Source: Tubulanus polymorphus
Taxonomy: Eukaryota; Nemertea; Palaeonemertea; Tubulaniformes; Tubulanidae
Direction of reading: 5' to 3'
DNA: 64,000 nt
Assembly (NCBI RefSeq): GCF_964204645.1
Contig: NC_134029.1
Coordinates: 14,190,850 to 14,254,849, forward strand
Shown here: piece by piece, positions 54,701 through 64,000 of the stretch
How positions within the stretch are numbered: the stretch's first letter is position 1
Layout: every line of letters begins with the position of its first letter
Made by a program: the position numbers and the translations under genes
The notes under the pieces: generated by a model
What the model was told of the DNA's origin: nothing
The model's database searches: none
Seen by the model: only the letters and a program-made list of their open reading frames with translations

Positions 54701-54964
54701 TGAATTTTAAAGTGCCTTTTTATTTTTTCTCTGTATCAAAATTTGCCGTTGTAACCACCTGAGATACACAATAGATATTTTTCCTAAATATATAACCTAT
54801 GTTTCTTGACTAAATGCCTCTCAGAGATGCTCAGAAAGCTCCAAAATCATAGTAAAATTTCAAAAATTTTGCCGATATGCCTTTCAGCCCTAAATTAAGA
54901 ATATATGCCCTTTTTATTGGTTGACATGGTCACAACATCATCTTTTCTAATTCCTGCTTCGAAA

Positions 54965-55775
54965 CATTACTGGTGGGTTGATCAATGTAAACAATTTGTG
55001 TAAGTATCTTGAAAAGTATCTTGAAAAGCATCTTGAAAGTTTTTTACATCGAACTTATGCTTTCTTATTCATAAAAGAGCATAAGTTAGATGTAAAAAAC
55101 TTTAAACCTGAAAACGGAGTTGCTCGTCATGTATTTCAGACTTCACACAATTTTGATTTCGCTAATGCTGAATTAATTTACCCTTGCAGCGATAAAACTA
55201 AAAGAAATATTTTGGAATCTGCATTAATAATTGAAAATTCGAACAACGTTGTAAACCTTAACAATGGTTTTTCACCCCATAATAAACTTATATCTAAATT
55301 CCTCTGTAAACTGGTTAAACTCAACACTTGATTCCCTTTGATTATTTGTTATTTGCTCTCTCATCTATTTTAGTCTCTCAACTTGTATTCACCATTGTTT
55401 TAATTTAAGTGCCCACTAGTTTGTCTTTTTACTACTGATTTCATAGTTCTAATTTATATTTATACTCACTATTGTTGTTTATAATTACCCCTTAGTTTGC
55501 TTCCCTTTAATCTTTTTTAGCGTGTAACTGTTTCTACGTTAATTTTCCTTTAGTTTGTATCATCTCTGATTACTTGAATTAGTCTCTTTGTCTCTGGATT
55601 GTATATATATATCTCATAATTTTTGTAGTATCTCATTCTTCCTGAAGATGACTATTAGGATATAGTCGAAACGTTGAAATAAACTACTATCTCGAAGTTT
55701 CATTTTCGGACTTTTTCGTTATAATTGTGGGATTCTCTCTACATCGCGTCAACACGGATATAGTGTTCTATCAAT
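54965..55775 (+). mobile_element. Penelope-like element 3' end (GIY-YIG tail and terminus)
   Basis: The plus-strand frame to 55331 reads IKEHKLDVKNFKPENGVARH, VFQTSHNFDFANAELIYPCS and KTKRNILESALIIENSNN, the C-terminal half of a Penelope GIY-YIG domain. The 5' edge is a hairpin: 55036-55063 is the inverted copy of 55074-55103, so this insertion too has a small 5' inversion. The 3' region carries the hammerhead-like module at 55642-55671 and ends in TTGTGGGATTCTCTC ... CACGGATATAGTG, aligned with the end near 19530-19578. Confidence 0.8.
55642..55671 (+). ncRNA. Hammerhead-like ribozyme core of Penelope element
   Basis: CTGAAGA, T, stem GACTAT, loop TAGGAT, stem ATAGTC, GAAA. Same spacing as the module at 19459, with a different but fully paired stem. 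Confidence 0.5.
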
Positions 55776-56165
55776 CGCGGTCTAAGAGTATAGATGTACG
55801 TGTTGAACCATTAAGGATACCAGAGCAGTAAAGCCCAGTGTCTCTCAAATCGACACGACGCACCATTTTCTCAGCCACGGGGCAGCTCGGACCTATTCAC
55901 ACATCTGGCCGGTCAGTTGTTATTGTGGTTAAGACCGTATCTTCATGTGACTTTACAAACAGAGAGTTACCTGGGCACGGAGGTAAAATATTTGAAACTG
56001 TCCCCTGCCTCAGAGGAGAACCATCCGAAATTACATCACCCGGTTGACCGACCAACAGTGAGGTATCTGGGTAAGGAGTTAAAACATTTGAAGTTGCCTG
56101 CTTTTCCAGATATGTACGACCTGTCGTGTCGGTTCCACCAAGAATTTCGTTCCCAACAATTTCCC
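55776..56165 (-). pseudogene. Ty3/Gypsy gag-pol junction region, remnant 2
   Basis: A minus-strand open stretch with REIVGNEILGGTDTTGRTYL, PDTSLLVGQPGDVISDG and, nearer the Penelope end, LYCSGILNGSTRTSILLD. The last resembles the lead-in to a retroviral-type protease (G-x-x-N-G ... LLD), after which the Penelope sequence cuts the frame. It lies directly downstream of the gag knuckles of remnant 2, so position supports the assignment; the sequence alone is weak. Confidence 0.45.
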
Positions 56166-56316
56166 TTACGCAAGGTCTAATGAACTATTTACAATTATTG
56201 AACTACTTACAATTTGGGCTCTATCATGCACGGAATCGTTAACGGGTGAAGGAACACTTTTCTGTATTCTACGGTGTGGAGGCGATATTTCTCCATCATA
56301 TATGTGGAGGGTCTCT

Positions 56317-57330
56317 CTATTGGCGGCGATTCCCTTGCCCCCTGGAGGACCGCCTGTAATCGTTTCCCTGTTTCCCGGGGCAGCTCCTGGCATAGTGACC
56401 TCTACGAGAACATGTATGACATGTAACCTGCGGACATGTATCAGCTGTATGATCCGGTTCTCGACACCGCCAGCATGTGTTGTCCCTACCCTGGGAGTTG
56501 GCCTGAGTCTGCGTGTTAACCCTGGCCTCTAAACCGTCCATCCGAACATTCAAACCCTTGACGAGGCCCACAAGTTTCGAAAGTAGCTCATCCGTCTGAC
56601 TGGCCTTCACCTCATTTACATGTCAAGGAGGGGGTCTGGACTCGTGTCTCTCAGTCAGGCGCCGTGCAGTCTCATGACCTCGAGCCAATGACACAGCCTC
56701 CGATAGAGACTGTGGCTGAGCCACGTACAACTGCTCCCTAACACTCGAGGGTACCGCCACACCTGCCTAGTATTGGTCATGTGCCAACTCATCCTGCAAA
56801 CTGTGGTCAACCCCTGGGTACGCCCTCTGTGCGAGTTCTGTCAATGCATCCGCGTAGTGCCCGAGGTTTTCTTGGGGTTTCTGCTCTCGAGATTTCAACA
56901 TCATTTTGAAATCTGAAGCTGACCGTGTCAATGACAAACGGTCCTTTATCCCCTCAACGAAACTATTGTAATCCAGGGATGGGGCAAGACGGAGGTTTTA
57001 ACTGCCTGGTATGACTCATGGTCCAGGTACGTTAGCAAATGTTGTTTCTTAAGCTCACTACTACATACACTGGACAATGTGCAGTAGCTCTCAAAACGCT
57101 CCAACCAGATGGAAAAATAATGCCCCATACTGTAATTTTGGGGCACAGAACTTTTACCCGGGCATCCTCCCTGGTCCCTGATGGCTACTCAGATTCCCTT
57201 TTTATGCTACGTGAGACATATTGGGTAATCGAACTTAAAAAGTCATCCAAACCTGTAGTTGGGTGGACCCCTTCCTGGGCCGCACCTGGTTGGCCTGCAT
57301 CCGGGTCAGAGTGAGACATTTCTAATTGTG
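56317..57330 (-). pseudogene. Ty3/Gypsy gag with two zinc knuckles, remnant 2
   Basis: On the minus strand from about 57318: MSHSDPDAGQPGAAQEG, then in shifting frames GHYFSIWLERFESYCTL and LLTYLDHESYQAVKTSVLP (capsid-like), DRLSLTRSASDFKMMLKSRE and ENLGHYADALTELAQRAYPG (capsid C-terminal part), and last CWRCREPDHTADTC and CHTCSRRGHYARSC. The last two are perfect C-x2-C-x4-H-x4-C knuckles. Several frame breaks. The primer-binding region and 5' LTR lie to the right, in correct order. Confidence 0.8.
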
Positions 57331-57626
57331 AAAATATTGTACGTATATACCAAACAAAAACTGAATTAAAATAAAATTCCAAAAGTTATTTTATGAACCT
57401 ATCAACCTATGTGCAAAACTGTAGTTAGTGTCTGAAATTATTCGCGCTATATTGAAGCAAGCGTATAACAACGGTATAACTACTGAAGAGTATCCGCGAT
57501 ACCGCAGTCGTAAGGAAGTAGGTCAGACAGACTACTCACGCGCACGCTTCTCGAAAAACAAAGGGTTGCGATTCAACTCAATAATATGGCCCTAAGGCTC
57601 TCTAATCCCATTAACCCTGCCACCAG
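57331..57626 (-). other. Leader and primer-binding region, Gypsy remnant 2
   Basis: Non-coding leader between LTR and gag. On the minus strand directly after the LTR (57626 leftward) is CTGGTGGCAGGGTTAATGGG, which resembles the TGGTGGCAGC-GGTGGGAT start seen after many Gypsy 5' LTRs. Confidence 0.5.
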
Positions 57627-57854
57627 TGTAACAATCCTGTCTTCTAAATCTCTAATACCACCTTCAAGGATGATTTACGCTCCGACCATAGGCTATAAAG
57701 GGGCAATTTATCCCGAACAAAAGAACAACGAACTTACTCGGACAATGGTTCCACTTCTAAGAGACCGCACCTAGCGGTGATTTATTACACTATACATTAC
57801 ACTAATTATCGACGGAAAACTACATACATAATAACGGGTACGAGACCCGTTACA
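57627..57854 (-). mobile_element. 5' LTR of Ty3/Gypsy remnant 2
   Basis: Bounded by TGTAAC at 57627 and GTTACA at 57854 (TG...CA on either strand), 228 bp. On the minus strand it starts TGTAACGGGTCTCGTACCCG and ends AGACAGGATTGTTACA, followed at once by the primer-binding-like CTGGTGGCAG. The 3' LTR was not found, as the element is cut at 55.78 kb. Confidence 0.75.
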
Positions 57855-58740
57855 AATCGCCCGTAAATATGCTAATCCATTTGCAGCTACAGAGAAGAGC
57901 CAACTTCTTCATGGAAAGACCATCCCCAATATCAGTCATATGGTTGAAAAGGTACAATTTAATCAGTAAAACAGTCGAAATTAAACTATTGTATCACAAC
58001 TGTTGAACAACTGTTTCCAATTAAAACTTGTGGGTACCATAACAGCACTCAGAACCTCTTTTTCAGTAATTTTTTCTGGCTGAAAGTATATGTTTCATTT
58101 TTCAGGTGTATGCAAACTAATTTACAACTTGAGGAAATATGACGGATGTATTTGCTGCCTAAATTGATAATGAAAAATGTCCATTTTGTGGACACATAAA
58201 TATATAATAACCTCTTTATTACTAAAAGGTTAAATACAAACTCTATAAACATTCAATGGGTGAATGAACACTCCTCCTTGGGTTTTTGCACGGTAGTGTT
58301 AAACAAGAAAATTAATTTTAGAAAATTATTTGATGCCTGGGGAAAAAATGTAGAATTTCTGGGCTAAGCTAATGTGGAATTGCAAATTTGAAATCGAAGT
58401 TTTAAGAAATTTGGGGAATGATGAGATTTGGCGATTGGGTAGATGATACAGGTCTTCGACTCTAGTAGTGGTTTAAATTTTTTTATTGAAAATTCTCAAT
58501 AATTGATCGCGAACTTGCGACCGACTTCATTTACTTATGCCTCTAAGCTGGTCTGCAACTTCATTGCCTCCATGGATGAAGAAAGAGCTCTTCTGATGTC
58601 TGCTTCATCATGACTTCGAGCATATCGTGTGGCCTAGCCAGCCAGCCCGGGCCACGGGTTTGGCTGTCACTCGATATCCTAGAGTCTTGAGTCTGGGTGG
58701 GTTGAAGTAGACATTGTCATTTAAAATAACATGCTTATGT
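57855..58740 (+). other. Nothing recognised
   Basis: Intron sequence without identifiable features. Confidence 0.4.
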
Positions 58741-58871
58741 TGTTCTGTATGAATTAACCGTGTGTCATGTATGTTGTATTAATTTATTTTAAAATTTGTA
58801 TTTATTGAATTTGGGAATTTTATCCCGGAATTTCAATGTAATAAGGATCAATAAAGAATTGAATTGAATTG
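58741..58871 (+). mobile_element. LINE 3' end
   Basis: GTATTTATTGAATTTGGGAA ... TCAATAAAGAATTGAATTGA: a polyadenylation-like AATAAA followed by a short (TTGAA)n tail. The tail type matches the LINE at 43688-44680, there on the other strand. Only the 3' untranslated end is present. Confidence 0.5.
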
Positions 58872-60729
58872 TCACCTAATACACATGCCATCAGAGGACA
58901 CGGAGCCGTATATGACAGCTATGCTATTATAAATTGCTAATCTCACGAAACTTGCATACTCCTAATATCAAACATATTTTCTAAAACGTTTGAATATTGA
59001 AATTATATGTTTACACATTTTCATATTGACCGCTTGTAGCCGCTGATGAAATTCACGCTTGCCCTACACACATCGTAGATAGCTTCGTCATTCCACCGGC
59101 ATGCCCACGTCAGGGTCTGACTTTTATATCAGACTTCCGCGTCGTGTATACATCCGCCATTTAACCGAATAATCCGATTTACTTATCATTTCTATTTATG
59201 CCTGCCGCTTCTGATATAATCATACATCCTTTACTATTACAATACGTCTTCTAATGATATTCAATGCAATATAACATTTCGACGTTCAAATATAGGTCAT
59301 TATATAATCACAGGAAGCCATTCTACATCTATGTCAATAATATTTTGCCAGATAGCTTGTTTGTGTACACATAAACCAATGACGTTTTGCACATCGATTT
59401 ACGGCTGTCGTTTGTAAAATGACGCTGAATGGTTAGCATTGTTTAGGTTTCATAATGGTAACGTTTTATAAGGCGTCAAAAAAATCTGATGGACATGTAT
59501 TTTTAACACGTGTATGACATGTATTTCTAACACATGGTTCTATCAGAATTTACACGTGGTTCTTTCTGTTCTGAGAATATTTCTATTAATGAATACAGTT
59601 TTGTTCTTACTCCAAAAATGCATTTTATGACCATATGTATTTTCTGAAAATGCAGTGGTGACAATGTATTTTCATACATGAAAATACATTTTATTTTATT
59701 TTCTGAAGGGATTGGCCGATACACTTATAGTATGCCACTATGTACACTATTTTATGAAGTACAGTTTCCCTATGATAAATCGAAATAATTCTTTTTGTTA
59801 GTTATTTTCTTCAGCTGATGGGTATTGCCGTTGATGGCTTCAACCTCTGTAATCGCTCAAAGCACCACCTAATTTGGTAACCTAAACTAATATCCTACGT
59901 CGCCATATTTCAGGCTGTTGACAGCTACTTACAGCGTGTATCAGTTTAGTGACAAATCCGAAGCTATGCTGGAAATTCAATAATATGCAAGAAAAACATT
60001 TTTTCTGTCTCTCAAATGTCATAACTATTTCCCTAGAACTACAACTAAATGCACTACTCAGTGACGAGTGCAGCATGCTACTATATGCCTTGTGATCCAG
60101 GAAGAAAGCCACTAAATATTTGGATGGATATATGAAAGCTGTGGGTACTGGAGTGTGTAATGGGTAGTGTAGTGTGATCTGTGTGCATTTGTGGCCAGCA
60201 CACAGATCACATTGTTCATTGGGGTTTAGTCCAGGACTCGCGAGATTTTCAACAACACGGAAGTAACGTGTAATAAATGATGACTTGTTGCATGACTACC
60301 TACCACCCCTCATTATTGTTGGAAAAGTAAACGTTCCGCACTGACTAAAAATTAGTAATAATAATTAATAACATTTTAGAAATGGCCAGAATTTTAACTT
60401 AGGTTCTATCTCATTTTTATTTTACAATTGCGATTGGTATAATTTTTCTTTAAACGGCCGTTAAGGCTTCATGTTTCGTCTGCAATTCACTGCAAATAAT
60501 AACGCAACTACGCACATTTCAGTGTTTTTGGCAGCTGAACACTCAATCGGCACCGTTCGTGACTAGCTTCACTGCGGAATTATCATTAATTAACATCGCC
60601 ATATCACATCATCAACTTATATTGTACCTTAAAACCCTAACAGCCGAAATAATTGAAATGCACACACGATTTCTATCATTGAAAATTGAGAGAGTGGCCA
60701 TGTTTGTGTTCTGCTGCTTCGCGTAAATC
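58872..60729 (+). other. Nothing recognised
   Basis: Large AT-rich stretch without coding or repeat matches. Small local repeats occur at 59488-59530 (GACATGTATTT with TAACACGTG) and small hairpins around TTTTCATACATGAAAA (59669-59684). Confidence 0.4.
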
Positions 60730-60753
60730 CCGCGCGGTGGCGCCACCGCGCGG
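60730..60753. repeat. Perfect 24-bp GC palindrome
   Basis: CCGCGCGGTGGC followed by its exact complement GCCACCGCGCGG, with no spacer, in AT-rich surroundings. It contains the blocks CGCGCGG and GGCGCC. Confidence 0.9.
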
Positions 60754-60780
60754 AGTGGGGCCGATACGTCCAGAACCAGG

Positions 60781-61025
60781 TCATATAAGAAAACAGGAAT
60801 GACTAAAGCCGGGAGTTCATGTGGCAGGATTTCAGCGTAAAGCCATGGGTGTCAGATGAACTATGCAATTTTTAGATTCCCTTGATTTTTACATTTAATC
60901 TCTGTCATATAAGGTAACAGGAATGACTAAAGCTGGGGGTTCATCTGACATGATTTCAGCATAGAGCCATGGGTGTCAGATGAACTATGCTATTTTGAGA
61001 TTCCCGTATTTTACACAGAATCTCA
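60781..61025 (+). repeat. 124-bp tandem duplication
   Basis: Two units (60781-60904 and 60905-61025), both starting TCATATAAG and sharing AACAGGAATGACTAAAGC and CCATGGGTGTCAGATGAACT. Diverged by about one base in ten by eye. Confidence 0.85.
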
Positions 61026-61206
61026 GACTTTTAAACAAACGATCACTCATTATAGCAAAAATTTATTCAGAATGATAATCAAGTATTTATGAAACATTAT
61101 TTGTTGTTAAAAATAAAAAATATTGAGTGCTATTCGATCTTAAAAGAACCCAAAAAAGAGTTTATTAGTAAAAGTTTCTCAACTGCATATCTCATTTCAA
61201 TTGTAG

Positions 61207-61410
61207 GCATTATCTAGTCTGAAATCTGCTGAAGCTTCTCTCTCTGCTTCTAACAGTTCAAGGGAGCAACTTTTAAATAATTGTCGCAGTAGTGAACAAA
61301 ATCTAGATGAATTGAAAGGCCAACTGCATGAAGAGATCACCAACAGAAAACTGGCTGAGCAACTTCTCAGTAATATGAAAGTACATTTAGATGATAGCAT
61401 TGGACAAAAG
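61207..61410 (+). CDS. Coiled-coil protein gene, exon 9
   Basis: A 204-base exon (68 codons), phase 0 to 0. The acceptor TCATTTCAATTGTAG ends at 61206 and the donor is GTGATT at 61411. It reads ALSSLKSAEASLSASNSSRE ... EEITNRKLAEQLLSNMKVHL, then DDSIGQK: heptad-like and charged, same style as the other exons. In frame with exon 8. Whether other exons lie in the ~22 kb before it is unknown. Confidence 0.75.
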
Positions 61411-61454
61411 GTGATTCAGAAATACCATAGAAATTCTCGGGATTATTGAGTTTT

Positions 61455-62225
61455 TAGCCCACTTGGGACTTTAGTCCCAGCGGGCTATTGCGTTCACTTT
61501 TCATCCGGACGTCCGTCCGTCCGTCCGTCCGTCCGTCGACGGAATCCAATGTAATGTCTTGATATTTGGGTTACACATGTATCTATGGGTCTATCTATGT
61601 CTTAGCCACATATACCTAGACACATCGTCAGCCCAAAACTGGTTCTGTAAGAATCAAAATGGCCGACTAGCAGCTGTTGTTGATCTCCAAAATCAGCACT
61701 TTTACACTTTTTGAACTTTTTGAGGGAAATTTTGAAGACACTTTGACCAATTACCTTGATGTATTGTATAGATTTGAATGGCCGTCCTATGACCTTTTAA
61801 AATCCCGAAAATGTCAATTTTGGTCCGAATTCTGAGTCCTGTAGCTTCCTACTGGTTTGTTATTTCTCATTGCAATCGCTGATGGGTATTCTTTGGATAG
61901 GCTATTTTATACCTGGGATAGGTATTTTTCATCAGCCAATTATGAGGACCTTGGTGTCATCAGTACTCATTTGTAGGTGGGAAAAAGTTTTTCGACATTA
62001 TATTGATACCTAAGCAGATTTTGTTACCACAATGAAGTGGTAGCTTATAACGTATGCTATGATTGTGGTGAGTTTCAAGGTCATTGGTTTTTGTATATGG
62101 CCACCAGGGGGTGCACAATCAATTGCAAAGTTGTAGCTCATGATATCGTCTATGATTGTGGTGAGTTTCAAGGACATTAGTTATTCGAGGGGGCGTTGAA
62201 TAGTAGAATAACTTAGTATTTCCTA
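61455..62225 (+). mobile_element. Repeat R3, near full-length but shortened
   Basis: Starts TTAGCCCACTTGGGACTTTA, GTCCCAGCGGGCTATTGC, with an uninterrupted (CCGT)n tract at about 61510-61537. The body lacks one of the AAGATGGCCG blocks. The tandem region has CCACCAGGGGGTG (62101-62113) and a deleted unit (GAGGGGGCGTTGAAT near 62187). It is cut before the 3' end by R4 sequence. Confidence 0.8.
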
Positions 62226-62229
62226 GTTC

Positions 62230-62760
62230 TGTCACTCCACAGAAAATTCAATTCATACTCTTGTGATTATCATAAGGGTTCTCTGTACCTTCACATAAAA
62301 TCCTATTGACGTTCTTGTGATGATAATTATTATTTCTTTCACACAGGTAAATCATGATTGATTAAACACTATATCCATATTAAAGCTAAGTAAAGAGAAT
62401 CCCACAATAATAACGAAAAAAACAAAAGTCCAAAAATGTAACTGAAGCTAGTAGTTTATTCAACGTTTTGACTATATCCTAATCTATATCCTATTCTTTA
62501 TTCCTGAAGATGACTATTAGGATATATTCGAAATGTTGAATAAACTACTAGCTTCAATTACATTTTTGGACTTTGTTTTTCCGTTATTATTGTGGGATTC
62601 TCTCTACTATTTCTTTTTTCTGGTGCATAGTCTTTCTTACCCTGCCGATGTGTCCTATACGATCCTTCCATTTATAATCCTTTTGATCACTTTGAACTAA
62701 AAACTACGCCATCAATATTTTCAATCTGAGTAAAAGCACTGTCCAACCATAAACCATTAT
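62230..62760 (+). mobile_element. Repeat R4, diverged copy with Penelope insertion
   Basis: Degenerate hairpin-head copies (AAGGGTTCTCTGTACCTTC then ACATAAAATCCTATTGACG, near 62267-62305) are followed by an ATT-rich spacer. Then comes the inverted Penelope pair (62395-62612), and R4 body resumes, with TAAAAGCACTGTCCAACC near 62732 matching about 12386-12405. Confidence 0.55.
62395..62612. mobile_element. Penelope-like 3' end, inverted pair
   Basis: Left arm AGAGAATCCCACAATAATAA ... TAGTAGTTTATTCAACG and right arm GTTGAATAAACTACTAGCTT ... TTATTGTGGGATTCTCTC are near-perfect inverted copies of about 85 bp. The right arm carries the hammerhead-like module at 62504-62533: CTGAAGA, T, GACTAT, TAGGAT, ATATTC, GAAA, with one unpaired base in the stem. 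The 3' end TTGTGGGATTCTCTC is identical to that at about 55729-55743. Confidence 0.75.
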
Positions 62761-62764
62761 CCTC

Positions 62765-62890
62765 TAGACCTTAAGCCTCTAAACCCTAAACCCATGGACT
62801 TTTAAACCCTATTACTCCTAAACCCTAACTTTCTGAACCCTAAACGTATTAGGCCTATAGACTAAACCCTGGAAACCCTAAATGTATTGG
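62765..62890 (+). repeat. Telomere-like CCCTAAA-rich degenerate tract
   Basis: AACCCTAAA, AAACCCTATTA, AAACCCTAAC, AACCCTAAAC, AAACCCTGG and AAACCCTAAA recur within 125 bases, separated by irregular 5-15-base spacers. Confidence 0.6.
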
Positions 62891-63217
62891 CTCCCAGTTT
62901 TTGTTGATTCATTTTAGGATAAAGTCTACCAATAACAACAACAACAATACTGCACCCTTTTGGAAGACACTTAGTTACCCAACTAACATAGCAACATTTT
63001 TCATTAAATTACACAGCAACAATGCTGGTCTCCAAACACCTCACATCAGAAATTTCTGGATATCTGTGACCCCCTCCCCTTGTGAATTTAAATTCAATAT
63101 TTTTCTGTGGATATTCTCTGTTTTCCAGAATTGTTCTGCTTTTCGAAATAAAGGAAAAACTCTGGAATTCAGAATTTTCTGATTTTCTAAATTCAGAAAA
63201 ATTTTGGAATTCAGAAT
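62891..63217 (+). other. Nothing recognised; small GAATTC-AGAATTTTC inverted matches
   Basis: The 63165-63212 segment contains GGAATTCAGAATTTTCTGA and a nearby GGAATTCAGAATG. No gene seen. Confidence 0.4.
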
Positions 63218-63347
63218 GTTGGCCCACTTGGGGCTTGATTTCCAGCAGGCTATTGCGTTCACTTTTTCTTAGTCCCTAGACTGAATCCAGTGATTTTGGG
63301 AAGTATTGAAGACCCTTCAATCTAATATCTTGATATTTGGTTTGTTA
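63218..63347 (+). mobile_element. Repeat R3, 5' fragment
   Basis: GCCCACTTGGGGCTTGATTT then CCAGCAGGCTATTGCGTTC and the TTGATATTTGGTTTG block, cut at 63347 by R2. Confidence 0.7.
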
Positions 63348-63480
63348 GGCCAGCCGTAGGCTGAGCTTATTACTGTACAAATTGGATTGAATTTAAATGA
63401 CAGAGGAATTGCCCTTTGACTATCCAACTGAGCAAATATTCATACAAATCAATCATTAAAGCTCAAAAAATCTCAAAAAA
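63348..63480 (+). mobile_element. Repeat R2, 5' fragment
   Basis: TAGGCCAGCCGTAGGCTGAG ... ACTGTACAAATTGGATTGAA. It joins R3 directly at TTTGGTTTG/TTAGGCC, so the R2 start coincides with the R3 break. Confidence 0.7.
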
Positions 63481-64000
63481 TCCTACCCTTACTAAATTAC
63501 CACACGTGTGAATTTTTTCATGATTTCCCCCAAAATTCTAATTATTTCTGGGTCATCACAAATTTGTTTCATCCTCTTTCCATTGAACAAGTGCAGGATT
63601 AGCCATTTTAGTCGATATGAACTACAGCGCGTGGGTATAGACAGATGTTCTAAAAGTGTGTTGACTGCTGGCTCATAAGAGATTTTGTAACCATCAAAGA
63701 TCCAGGAGTCTATTAAACATTGGTTAGTAGGAAAGTAGACCTGTAGGAAAAAATGTCCCGGGAAAAAATGTCCCCGGATTTTGGTATCATCTCATTTTGC
63801 TTATATCATTGAGAACGTTTCAACTGAGTTGAAAAACAAAACCACTATTTCATGAGACAAACTTCAGGGTAATCCTGATAATCAAAAGGAACCATTATTG
63901 CATATCTTTGTGAAATAACTCAACTCAACAAACTTGGTTATTAGTTAAAAGAGGAACAAGCTTTATCTAAGTGAACACGATTATCATTATTATTAGATCA
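63481..64000 (+). other. Nothing recognised
   Basis: End of window; no exon or element identified. Confidence 0.35.

Overview
This is a eukaryotic, animal-type window: AT-rich, spliced, and dominated by intron sequence packed with decayed mobile elements. The only host gene I can support is a plus-strand multi-exon gene for a long coiled-coil protein that enters before base 1 and leaves after 61.4 kb. Eight exons are visible (1-155, 3890-4045, 4131-4361, 24196-24336, 30677-30827, 38498-38655, 38745-38964, 39038-39202) plus a ninth at 61207-61410. Most have clear AG and GT borders and run from codon phase 0 to phase 0. One phase break, between 30827 and 38498, implies at least one exon I did not find. 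The mix of Penelope, DIRS, BEL/Pao, Ty3/Gypsy, LINE, piggyBac and Helentron-like repeats fits an invertebrate metazoan, probably marine; I cannot fix the phylum.

Layout. 0-4.4 kb: exons 1-3 and repeat R1. 4.4-9.1 kb: an inverted pair of Penelope ends, repeat R2 carrying a fragment of repeat R3, and R1 copy 2. 9.1-10.9 kb: a composite retroelement piece (gag-like plus BEL/Pao gag) and R1 copy 3. 11.9-12.95 kb: repeat R4, headed by two perfect hairpins. 13.0-15.9 kb: a 31-bp satellite split by a complete R3 element. 16.0-20.5 kb: a long palindrome, a BEL/Pao integrase piece, and a DIRS-like retrotransposon interrupted by an internally inverted Penelope insertion. 20.9-22.6 kb: a minus-strand BEL/Pao gag-protease and a second copy of the composite. 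22.7-23.6 kb: piggyBac. 24-28 kb: exon 4, local duplications and tRNA-headed repeats R5. 28.4-29.9 kb: a broken minus-strand gene of a widespread uncharacterised family that may be a transposase. 30-39 kb: exons, R2/R3 copies and LINE pieces. 42.6-45.6 kb: nested R3 copies with a LINE inside. 45.8-50.9 kb: Ty3/Gypsy remnant 1. 50.9-51.7 kb: two odd degenerate repeats. 52-57.9 kb: inverted R4, a BEL/Pao remnant, a Penelope 3' end, and Ty3/Gypsy remnant 2 with its 5' LTR. 58-64 kb: a LINE tail, palindromes, exon 9, R3, R4 and R2.

Most notable observations. (1) Four Penelope-type ends share one secondary structure: CTGANRA, one base, a 6-bp stem, a 6-base loop, the matching stem, GAAA. The stem covaries between copies, as expected for a hammerhead-type ribozyme core. 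(2) R3 carries a CTCF-like core (CCACCAGGGGGCG) repeated about every 155 bp and has the architecture of a Helentron-derived non-autonomous element. (3) A composite of two unlike retroelement pieces occurs twice in inverted orientation. (4) The 28.4-29.9 kb family has conserved acidic blocks and no known function. (5) Three perfect RFX/X-box palindromes lie in one intron. None of the retroelement copies looks intact. Names R1-R6 are labels used only here.
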